Positions 43,104-50,770 of a stretch of DNA of 64,000 nt are shown piece after piece. The translations under genes were made by a program, and so were the position numbers. Source of the stretch: Desmospora activa DSM 45169. Its GTDB lineage: Bacteria; Bacillota; Bacilli; Thermoactinomycetales; DSM-45169. The number at the start of each line of letters is the position of its first letter. Within the stretch, counting starts at the first letter, position 1. The stretch lies in the NCBI RefSeq assembly GCF_003046315.1, contig NZ_PZZP01000001.1, positions 1,426,001-1,490,000 on the forward strand, in the 5' to 3' direction. The notes under the pieces were generated by a model, which saw only the letters and a list, made by a program, of their open reading frames with translations, was not told where the DNA came from and made no database searches.

Positions 43104-44395
43104 GATTCACCTGCTTTTGCTTTGATATCGGGGAAGAGGTGAGCATGGGCCAACATATGATCCAACGCGGTCAACACCCCGATCTTCACATGGGAAAACG
43201 TTAACCCTCCCTGCATATAAGCGCGATAGGGCGGCCGCATCGGACCGTCTGCGGACAATTCAATGCTGGCGCCTTGGACAAAGGTTCCCGCCGCCATAAT
43301 CACCGGGTCACTATATCCAGGCATCGGAGACGGCTCCGGAACAACATGGCCGTCAATGGGGGACGCTTCCTGAATTCCTCGGCAAAAGGCAAGCAGCAGT
43401 TCGGGGTGCTCCAGACGAATCAACTGAATAATATCGGTTCGGGGGGCATCCCACCGCGGAGTCGATTCAAACCCCGCTTCCTCCAGGATTGCCGCCGCAT
43501 ACACCGCTCCTTTGAGCGCTTCCCCCACCACATGGGGAGCTAAAAAAAAGCCTTGAAAATAATCGCGCAAATAACCGTGGGTCGCCCCCCCTTCCGCTAA
43601 GATGCCCGGTGCCACCAGTCGGGCAGCGGCACGAGTCACCCATTGACGCCGACCGGCGAGGTAGCCGCCGGATTTGGCCAGACCGCCTCCCGGATTTTTG
43701 ATCAGAGAACCGGCGATTAAATCGACACCCACATGAAGGGGTTCCTGCTCTTCCACAAATTCACCGTAACAGTTATCGACAAAGATAACCGCATGGGGGC
43801 AGAGCACACGCACTCGCTTTACCATCTCACCGATGGCGGCGATGGAAAAAGAAGCCCTTTCCGCATAACCTCTGGAACGCTGAATCGCCACACAACGGGT
43901 ATTTGCGCTTACCGCAGCGGCAAAAGTCGCCCAATCGACATCCCCAGCAGAGGTTAATGGGATCGCTTGTGCCCTCACCCCGAGATCGGCCAGGGAACCA
44001 CTACCGTCCGCTTCACGCCCGATGACCGGTTGTAGCGTATCATAGGGCTCCCCCGTCAGATAAATCAATTGATCCCCTGGTCGCAGAATGCCAAACAGAG
44101 CGGAGGCAATGGCATGGGTCCCAGATACGATCTGCGGCCGATACAGTGCTGACTCCGCTCCAAATAAGCGGGCGACAATCTCCTCCAACGCCTCTCTACC
44201 CCGATCATCATAACCATAACCGGTGGAGGAGGTCAGGTGCCCCTCGTCTACCCCCGCTTCACGATAAGCCTGTAGAAGGCGCCACTGATGAAGATCGACC
44301 CGTTCCTCGATTGCTTTGAGACGGGGAGCGATCCGTTCCTCCGCTCGTTTTGCCCAACGTTGTAATGTTTGTTTATGCCGCAAATATTGATACAT
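43100..44395 (-). CDS. ynbB: PLP-dependent YnbB (methionine gamma-lyase/aluminium-resistance family)
   Basis: 431 residues. HLTSSTGYGYDDRGREALE, RPQIVSGTHAIASALFG, IFVDNCYGEF with the PLP Asp, and GSLIKNPGGGLAKSGGY with the Schiff-base Lys define the YnbB family of fold-type I PLP enzymes. Substrate is not established. The site before ATG 44395 is weak. Position between hflX and glnR is conserved with Bacillus. Confidence 0.9.
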   Translation of the reverse strand: MYQYLRHKQTLQRWAKRAEERIAPRLKAIEERVDLHQWRLLQAYREAGVDEGHLTSSTGYGYDDRGREALEEIVARLFGAESALYRPQIVSGTHAIASALFGILRPGDQLIYLTGEPYDTLQPVIGREADGSGSLADLGVRAQAIPLTSAGDVDWATFAAAVSANTRCVAIQRSRGYAERASFSIAAIGEMVKRVRVLCPHAVIFVDNCYGEFVEEQEPLHVGVDLIAGSLIKNPGGGLAKSGGYLAGRRQWVTRAAARLVAPGILAEGGATHGYLRDYFQGFFLAPHVVGEALKGAVYAAAILEEAGFESTPRWDAPRTDIIQLIRLEHPELLLAFCRGIQEASPIDGHVVPEPSPMPGYSDPVIMAAGTFVQGASIELSADGPMRPPYRAYMQGGLTFSHVKIGVLTALDHMLAHAHLFPDIKAKAGES

Positions 44396-44422
44396 GTGTC
44401 ACACCATTTTCTGTTCCTTTGT

Positions 44423-45700
44423 CTACGTTTCCAGCTGCATCACATCGCTGACAAACGCCTTCACTTCTGGAGACATCCGTTCATAGCGGCGACGGGAAAG
44501 GTGAAAATCCACCTTCATCGTCAAACCGTTCACCTCGGAATGGGTCACATGGGCCGCTTGATACAGATGGGAGATTAACTCACCCCGAGAGACCGGTATT
44601 TCAGCTGAACCTCGAACCTGCACACGGTGGAGCGTTTGGTCGATCGACTGTTTCAACCGCTCCAGATCAGCTTGGCGAAAAGCGGTAATCGCAATCGACT
44701 CCCCTGTGGCTGTCAACAGCTCCCCTTCCGCTTGGTCATCCTTGTTAAAGACCGTCAGTGTTGGGATATGACTAGCATCCAACTGGGTCAGCACTTCCTC
44801 CACCGCGCGCATCTGTTGTGGAGCCTCAGGATGGCTCTTATCCACCACATGGAGAAGCAAATCCGCTTCCTGCACCTGCTCCAGGGTTGAACGGAAGGCA
44901 GCCACCAGATGGTGCGGCAGTTGCCGGATAAAACCGACCGTGTCGGTCAGCAATACCCTTTCCCCTGACGGCAGTTCACAGAAGCGCGAAGTGGGATCCA
45001 ATGTGGCAAACAACTGATCCTCCGCGGTTACCCCCGCTCCGGTCAATTGATTAAGCAATGTCGACTTGCCCGCATTGGTATAACCGACCAGCGCCACCTG
45101 CACCACTTCCATTTTGCGACGGCGAACCTGATGTAATTGTCGATGTTGGCGTACCCGTTCCAACTCCGCCTTTAGATCACGGATACGGCGACGTATATGG
45201 CGGCGATCCGTTTCTAGCTTCTTTTCACCAGGACCGCGGGTGCCGATGCCCCCGCCCAGACGGGAAAGTTCCTTTCCTTTGCCCGTCAAGCGAGGCAAGA
45301 GATACTCCAGTTGTGCCAACTCCACCTGAAGTACCCCTTCTTTTGATTTTGCCCGCATCGCAAAAATATCCAAGATCAGTTGCGTCCGATCCAACACCTT
45401 ACAGGGAATCCGCTGTTCCAAATGGGCTAACTGACTGGGCGAGAGCTCCTGGTCAAATATCACCACATCCGCCTCTTTTTCTTCTACTGTGCGGATTAAC
45501 TCTTCCACCTTGCCTCGACCGATCAACCACGCGGGATCCAATCGCTCCCGCCACTGGATGATCCGATCCACCTCTTGCGCTTGAGCGGTATCCGCCAATC
45601 GGGCCAGTTCCTCCAATGATGCATGAAGTTGTTCTGCTGACATCCCCGACTTTGTGCCGCAACCGACTAAAATCGCGCGTTCACGCTGCTCGTCGATCGT
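44423..45700 (-). CDS. hflX: Ribosome-associated GTPase HflX, apparent ACG start
   Basis: 425 residues if started at ACG 45700, like the 420 of Bacillus YnbA. N-terminal HflX domain with ERAILVGCG, GKGKVEEL-like IGRGKVEEL, GGGIGTRGPGEKKLE; G domain with GYTNAGKST, DPTSR, DTVGFI and FNKDD. It rescues stalled ribosomes. The conserved ERAILVGCG lies upstream of the first ATG (45643), and no ATG/GTG/TTG precedes it in frame; AAGGAGG sits 7 nt before the ACG. An ATG abutting that site is in another frame and reads only eight codons. A one-base insertion after that ATG is the alternative. Confidence 0.88.
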   Translation of the reverse strand, partial: TIDEQRERAILVGCGTKSGMSAEQLHASLEELARLADTAQAQEVDRIIQWRERLDPAWLIGRGKVEELIRTVEEKEADVVIFDQELSPSQLAHLEQRIPCKVLDRTQLILDIFAMRAKSKEGVLQVELAQLEYLLPRLTGKGKELSRLGGGIGTRGPGEKKLETDRRHIRRRIRDLKAELERVRQHRQLHQVRRRKMEVVQVALVGYTNAGKSTLLNQLTGAGVTAEDQLFATLDPTSRFCELPSGERVLLTDTVGFIRQLPHHLVAAFRSTLEQVQEADLLLHVVDKSHPEAPQQMRAVEEVLTQLDASHIPTLTVFNKDDQAEGELLTATGESIAITAFRQADLERLKQSIDQTLHRVQVRGSAEIPVSRGELISHLYQAAHVTHSEVNGLTMKVDFHLSRRRYERMSPEVKAFVSDVMQLET

Positions 45701-45781
45701 TGTTCATCCTCCTTGAAAAAACCTCACTTATCATTCCATTATAACGCCAATGGCCCGCCAAGGGAAACGGCAGGCCATTGA

Positions 45782-46735
45782 TCATAGAAAAGCCCCCTGT
45801 CGCCAATCTTGAAAAACGAGGTCATCAGACTGTAAGGTCATCAAATCTTCCCTCGATACATAGCGACTCTTCAACAGCCGTACTGCTTGCAGGCGGATCG
45901 CTTGCTCCACCACATTGCGCACATGACGGGCATTGCCAAAAGATTCTCCGGGGATGCGACACACCTGATCCAAATGTTTGCGCAACTTGTCACGGGCGGG
46001 GCCGGAAAAGCGATACTGCCGCTCCTTTACCATTCGGTCGGCAATCTTCATCAATTCACCCACCGAAAAATCGGGAAAGGAGAGCTGGATGGGAAAGCGA
46101 GAAGGCAAACCCGGATTGGAGCGAATAAATCCCTCCATCTCCCGCGGATATCCTGCCAAGATCAATACAAATTCATTTTTATGGTCTTCCATCGACTTAA
46201 CCAACGTATCGATCGCTTCCTTGCCAAAATCTTTTTCCCCGCCTCGAGACAGCGCATACGCTTCATCGATAAATAAAATTCCGCCAAGGGCGCGCTTCAC
46301 ATGCTCCCTCGTTTTTTGAGCGGTATGTCCGATATACTCACCCACCAGATCCGCCCGTTCCACCTCTACCAAGTGCCCCTGGGAGAGCACACCCATCTCG
46401 TGAAACAGGCGTCCCATAATGCGAGCAACGGTTGTTTTTCCCGTACCGGGATTTCCAGCGAAGACCATATGGAGGACTTGGTTTTCCGATGCCAACCCCG
46501 CCGCGACCCGGCGGCGTCCTACCGTCAGCCATGCATACACTTCATGAATGAAGGATTTGATCGCTTCCAACCCCACCAACTGATCCAGTTCTTCGATGCA
46601 GCGCTTTAACGGGAGATGCTCCTCTTCCATCCACCCTGTCGTACGCTCCGCGGTGGAAATGGCAGCGGATTCTTTTGCATGATCCAGCACCACCTGAATG
46701 CGCCGGGTTTCTTGCGTGATTACACGGGTCGCCAT
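45782..46735 (-). CDS. spoVK: Stage V sporulation protein K (AAA ATPase)
   Basis: 317 residues. CbxX/CfxQ-type AAA+: LDQLVGLEAIKSFIHEV, Walker A FAGNPGTGKTTVAR, Walker B GGILFIDEAYAL, sensor LAGYPREMEGFIRSNPGLPSRF. In Bacillus it is needed for spore maturation in the mother cell. ATG 46735 follows GAGGTGA; the frame is open 14 codons further. It lies between hfq and hflX exactly as in Bacillus. Confidence 0.92.
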   Translation of the reverse strand: MATRVITQETRRIQVVLDHAKESAAISTAERTTGWMEEEHLPLKRCIEELDQLVGLEAIKSFIHEVYAWLTVGRRRVAAGLASENQVLHMVFAGNPGTGKTTVARIMGRLFHEMGVLSQGHLVEVERADLVGEYIGHTAQKTREHVKRALGGILFIDEAYALSRGGEKDFGKEAIDTLVKSMEDHKNEFVLILAGYPREMEGFIRSNPGLPSRFPIQLSFPDFSVGELMKIADRMVKERQYRFSGPARDKLRKHLDQVCRIPGESFGNARHVRNVVEQAIRLQAVRLLKSRYVSREDLMTLQSDDLVFQDWRQGAFL

Positions 46736-46803
46736 CAACGTCACCTCGTTTGCATTGGCTGCCCTATATATACGCAAGCGCCCAGTCGTTGGTGAAGATA
46801 TGG

Positions 46804-46832
46804 AAAAACCAAGTGGTTCACACTTGGTTTTT
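46804..46832 (-). terminator. hfq terminator
   Basis: Arms AAAAACCAAGTG/CACTTGGTTTTT (46804-46832), 5-nt loop, overlapping the hfq stop; it has T runs for both strands. Confidence 0.88.
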
Positions 46833-47076
46833 AACTTTCTTTATTGGAATCATCGTTAGACATCAGCGATACGGCCCGTGCCGGCGTAAAGGTGGAAATG
46901 GCGTGCTTATAAACCATCTGTTGTTTTCCGTCGCTATCGATCACAATCGTGAAGTTATCGAAGCCCCGCACCACCCCACGCAATTGGAAGCCATTGATCA
47001 AATAGATCGTCACGGGTACGGATTCTTTCCGGATTTGATTTAAAAACGTGTCTTGGATATTGATTGATTGCTTCAA
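46831..47076 (-). CDS. hfq: RNA chaperone Hfq
   Basis: 81 residues. Sm1 [26 protein letters not shown] and Sm2 YKHAIST are clear; [13 protein letters not shown] is the RNA-binding N-terminus. A hexameric ring binding small RNAs and mRNA. TTG 47076 lies behind GGGAGG; the ATG at 47106 would add ten non-family residues. Downstream of miaA as usual. Confidence 0.95.
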   Translation of the reverse strand: MKQSINIQDTFLNQIRKESVPVTIYLINGFQLRGVVRGFDNFTIVIDSDGKQQMVYKHAISTFTPARAVSLMSNDDSNKES

Positions 47077-47115
47077 AGTATGTACCTCCCATATGCGTTT
47101 TGGCATTAGTTTACT

Positions 47116-48075
47116 CTATTCTTGGTACTGAGGGAAGTTTCCTGCTACCAGAGAACGAATTTCTTGCAACCTCTCTTTTTGCGTACAGTCAAACCAATGG
47201 ATTTCCTTTAGACGACGGAACCAAGAAAGCTGTCGCTTGGCAAATTTTCTCGTTCTTTGTTTTATCATCTCCACCGCATCCGCCAGGTTGACCTCCCCCT
47301 CCAGCGCCATCCACAATTCCTTATAACCCAGTGCCTGCATGGAAACCGCATCCCGGGGAACACCCCTCTCTCGCAGAACCGCCACTTCTTCCAACAGGCC
47401 CTCCTCCATCATCAGATCCACACGTTGATTCACCCGATCATACAACATCTCCCGGGGCATCGTCAAACCGACCCAACATGCGCGATAAGGAGAATCCCCC
47501 TGTTGCTGCACTTCGGACAAAGGCCGCCCTGTCGCTCGATGAATTTCCAAGGCGCGAATCATCCGGCGCCTGTCGTTGGGATGGAGACGCTGGGCTGCCT
47601 CCGGGTCAACTGCAGCCAAACGGTAGTGAAGCGCTTCGTTTCCACGATCATCGGCAAATTGCTCCAACGAGTATCGAAACTCTGGATCTTCCTTTACCCC
47701 CGGCAACGAATATCCGTGGGTGACCGCTTGGATATACAACCCTGTCCCTCCCACCAACATCGGCAGGTGATCCCGTGACTGAATCGCCGTAATCGTCTGC
47801 CGTGCGAGACGTTGAAATTCATCCACGGAAAAGGAGAAATCCGGTTCAACCAGATCGATCAGATGGTGGGGAACCCGGCGCCGCTCCGCCAAAGTCGCCT
47901 TTGCCGTACCGATATCCATATGGCGATACACCTGCATCGAGTCACCGGAGAGGATTTCACCACGAAACTCCTGCGCCAACTCCAGACTAAGCGCCGTTTT
48001 TCCAACCGCCGTAGGACCGACGATCACCAACAGATCTTCGCGACCATCACCCAACATCGATGACGCCAAAGGCAT
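47116..48075 (-). CDS. miaA: tRNA dimethylallyltransferase
   Basis: 319 residues. P-loop IVGPTAVGKTALS, SGDSMQVYRHMDIGTAK, VGGTGLYIQAV, and RKFAKRQLSWFRR near the end. It adds dimethylallyl to N6 of A37 in tRNAs reading U-codons, the substrate of MiaB encoded at 56335. ATG 48075 is 9 nt behind AAGGAGG and lies inside the methyltransferase gene's 3' end (28-bp overlap). Confidence 0.95.
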   Translation of the reverse strand: MPLASSMLGDGREDLLVIVGPTAVGKTALSLELAQEFRGEILSGDSMQVYRHMDIGTAKATLAERRRVPHHLIDLVEPDFSFSVDEFQRLARQTITAIQSRDHLPMLVGGTGLYIQAVTHGYSLPGVKEDPEFRYSLEQFADDRGNEALHYRLAAVDPEAAQRLHPNDRRRMIRALEIHRATGRPLSEVQQQGDSPYRACWVGLTMPREMLYDRVNQRVDLMMEEGLLEEVAVLRERGVPRDAVSMQALGYKELWMALEGEVNLADAVEMIKQRTRKFAKRQLSWFRRLKEIHWFDCTQKERLQEIRSLVAGNFPQYQE

Positions 48076-48826
48076 GGTGAGACGCCTCCTTTTCCACGCG
48101 GAAACCCAGCCGCTCAAACTGTTCGCTTCCCCGTCGCTCTTTTAGGATGACTCGCCGTCGCGCCACCCGACACGCTTCGGTGACCGAACGCTGATCCAGT
48201 GGAGCCGGGTTGGCCAAGGTTTTAAGGGGTTGAATTCCCGATGAGCGTGTCACCGTACGGCGAAACATGGGGTCAAACCAAACTACATCAAAGCTTTGAT
48301 CCGGACACTGGGAAAGATATTCCCTATAATCGGCAATATTAACCTCGATTCGCTTCATCGCCTCTGCCAAAGCGGAGGAAGAGGCCGGATATCGATCCAA
48401 CCCGTATTCCACCAACGCGGCGATCACCGGTTGACTCTCCAACCCCACCACTCGACCGGATGCGCCCGTGACATACGACGCCACAATCGCATCCGCTCCC
48501 AAACCCAACGTACAATCCAATACCTGATCACCCGGTTGCAGCTGCGCTACCTGAACCAACGCATCCCTGCCCCCCTGCCGCAGTTCTTTCACTCTTAGAG
48601 CCGATAAATTGGGGTGAAAACGGAATCGATCTCCGGCGCTATTTTCCCAACGGGCTCCTTCCGGTCCCACCACCACCGCCGCCTCTGCTCCCTGCTCACG
48701 GAACAAGGCAGCTAATGACCGATTTTCCCGGTTTAGAACCGGAGCACCGATCCGTTCAGCAATCGTTGCCGCCCATCGCTCATCATCTGGGCGCGGACGG
48801 CGAGTCGTTGTCACAAACACCATCAC
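48047..48826 (-). CDS. RsmJ-like class I methyltransferase
   Basis: 259 residues. After an N-terminal domain (APVLNRENRSLAALF ... VVGPEG) comes the SAM site VLDCTLGLGADAIVASYVTG, acidic VVGLESQPVI, and VVWFDPMFRR, the DPPF/DPMF-type motif of the RsmJ (SAM_MT) group, which methylates small-subunit rRNA in enterobacteria. Its target here is unproven. GTG 48826 or ATG 48823 overlaps the mutL stop. Confidence 0.82.
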   Translation of the reverse strand: MMVFVTTTRRPRPDDERWAATIAERIGAPVLNRENRSLAALFREQGAEAAVVVGPEGARWENSAGDRFRFHPNLSALRVKELRQGGRDALVQVAQLQPGDQVLDCTLGLGADAIVASYVTGASGRVVGLESQPVIAALVEYGLDRYPASSSALAEAMKRIEVNIADYREYLSQCPDQSFDVVWFDPMFRRTVTRSSGIQPLKTLANPAPLDQRSVTEACRVARRRVILKERRGSEQFERLGFRVEKEASHHAFGVIDVG

Positions 48827-50769
48827 ATCACCCGTTTAAACATTTTCTCAATCTCCCGTGTGCTGAAGTGAACCAAAATCGGTCGACCGTGAGGGCACGT
48901 ATACGGCCTCTCACAATGAGCCAGCTGCTCCAACAAACTTTCCATCTCTTCCCGGCGCAGATGGCGGTTTGCCTTAATCGCTGCTTTACAGGCCATCATT
49001 TTCGCCCCTTCATCCCGCATACGGGCCATATCCAATGGTTGACCCGCCTTTAACCATTCCACCATCTCCCGGATCAGTGCTTCCTCACTTCCCTGGGGGA
49101 ACCAGCGCGGATGCGAATGAATCACAAACACCCCTGGCCCGAAGGGTTCCATCTCCACTCCCCACTCCACCAACGTCGGTATCCATCCGGATAACGTCTC
49201 CGCTTCTCCCGGACCGCATTCCACCGTCAGCGGGATCAAAAGCGACTGGGGTTCGGTTCCCTTCTGTTTTAGCCCTTCATAAAAGTGCTCATAATAAATG
49301 CGTTCATGCGCCGCATGCTGGTCCAGCAGATAAAAACCGTCCTCCGCCTGGCACACAATATACGTGCCATGAATCTGCGCCAGGGGGAGAAGAGCGGGGA
49401 ATGGTTTTGTTTCGGCTCCGTTGTTGACCTTCACTTCCCCCTTATCTTCACGGGGGTGGGGGGAAGACTTCGGTTCTTCCCTTACCTTCGCTTCAGGTGA
49501 AGGAGAAGCCATCTCTGAGCGGGTGAAGACTTTCCCACCACTGTCGATGGGAGTCGTCTCTGAGTGGGAGAAAGCTTTTCTATCACTATCGACAGAAACG
49601 GGAAAAGTCGTCTGCGCTTCTTTCACACCTGCAGGATAATTCCATTCTCGCACAGGCGGTGGGGTCGGCGTTTTTTCCTTTTTTACTTCTCGCCGTTCCA
49701 AGTGTAGACTCTCCTGTACCGGCTTTTTCTGCTCAGGAGCCTTTTTTTGTTTCCACGGATTTTCCACCGCAGGAATCAGCACTTCCCGTCGAAACAACGC
49801 CTGCAAAGTGGACTCAATCAGCCCACATAACTCTTTTTCTTTGCTGAGGCGAACTTCCAGTTTGGCCGGATGAACATTGACATCCACCAGCTTAGGATCC
49901 ATCGTGATCGCCATCACCACAATCGGATAACGTCCCACGGGAAGCAGCGTATCATAAGCTCGCAGGATCGCCTGGGCCAGCGGAATGTTACGAATGTAGC
50001 GCCCATTGACCAACAGAGTGAGATAGGAGCGATTGGAGCGGGTTAATTCCGGTCGGCCCGCCACCCCTTCAATGCGAAAATCGGCATCTTCACCGCTAAA
50101 GGGAAGCATCGCCTTGGCCACCTGTTTTCCGTAGAGGGCGTGAACCACATGAACCCGCTTGCCGTCACCGGTTGTGCGAAAAAGCTCGCGTTCATTGTGT
50201 TTTAACGTAAAAGCAACAGTAGGATGAGCCAACGCAATCCGGCCCAAACCATCCGCTACATGGCTAACTTCAGTGTTGACCGTTTTCAGGTATTTCAAAC
50301 GAGCCGGGGTATTGAAAAAGAGATCCTCGACACGGACCGTTGTCCCTTGAGCCCGTACTGCTTCTTCCACTTGGTGGCGTACGCCTCCCTCCAGGCGAAT
50401 GCAGGTGGCTGGTGTCCCATCGTCACTGGCAGTGGTTAACGTCAGCCGGGAAACAGACGCGATACTGGGGAGCGCCTCCCCGCGAAAGCCGAGTGAACGG
50501 ATGGAAAAAAGGTCTCGCTCCCGCCGGATCTTACTGGTAGCATGCCGTTCAAATGCTAGCTCGGCATCCGCCCGCTCCATCCCGATTCCGTTATCCGTCA
50601 CTTCAATCGACTGAATTCCCCCTTCACGGATGGCCACCTGGATACGGCTAGCACGGGCGTCCAACGCATTTTCCACCAGCTCCTTCACTACGGAAGCAGG
50701 TCGTTCCACCACTTCGCCAGCGGCGATTTGGTTGGCCAATCCGTCATCCAAAACGCGGATTACCGGCAT
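48823..50769 (-). CDS. mutL: DNA mismatch repair protein MutL
   Basis: 648 residues. N-terminal GHKL ATPase: VKELVENALDA, VTDNGIGM, RHATSKI, GFRGEALPSIASV. A low-complexity linker (350-470, Lys/Glu/Pro/Ser-rich) leads to the C-terminal domain with LLDQHAAHERIYYE, the metal-dependent nicking motif of Gram-positive MutL, and CPHGRPI at the end. ATG 50769 follows the mutS stop by one base. Confidence 0.96.
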   Translation of the reverse strand: MPVIRVLDDGLANQIAAGEVVERPASVVKELVENALDARASRIQVAIREGGIQSIEVTDNGIGMERADAELAFERHATSKIRRERDLFSIRSLGFRGEALPSIASVSRLTLTTASDDGTPATCIRLEGGVRHQVEEAVRAQGTTVRVEDLFFNTPARLKYLKTVNTEVSHVADGLGRIALAHPTVAFTLKHNERELFRTTGDGKRVHVVHALYGKQVAKAMLPFSGEDADFRIEGVAGRPELTRSNRSYLTLLVNGRYIRNIPLAQAILRAYDTLLPVGRYPIVVMAITMDPKLVDVNVHPAKLEVRLSKEKELCGLIESTLQALFRREVLIPAVENPWKQKKAPEQKKPVQESLHLERREVKKEKTPTPPPVREWNYPAGVKEAQTTFPVSVDSDRKAFSHSETTPIDSGGKVFTRSEMASPSPEAKVREEPKSSPHPREDKGEVKVNNGAETKPFPALLPLAQIHGTYIVCQAEDGFYLLDQHAAHERIYYEHFYEGLKQKGTEPQSLLIPLTVECGPGEAETLSGWIPTLVEWGVEMEPFGPGVFVIHSHPRWFPQGSEEALIREMVEWLKAGQPLDMARMRDEGAKMMACKAAIKANRHLRREEMESLLEQLAHCERPYTCPHGRPILVHFSTREIEKMFKRVM

Positions 50770-50770
50770 C

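Noticed and set aside
42541-43146. 201-codon frame antiparallel to nothing, overlapping the DUF456 gene on the same strand
   Set aside because: Low-complexity Gly/Arg-rich translation; the DUF456 frame has the recognisable membrane protein.
45058-45561. 167-codon + strand frame over hflX
   Set aside because: Shadow of the hflX gene, Pro-rich with no family likeness.
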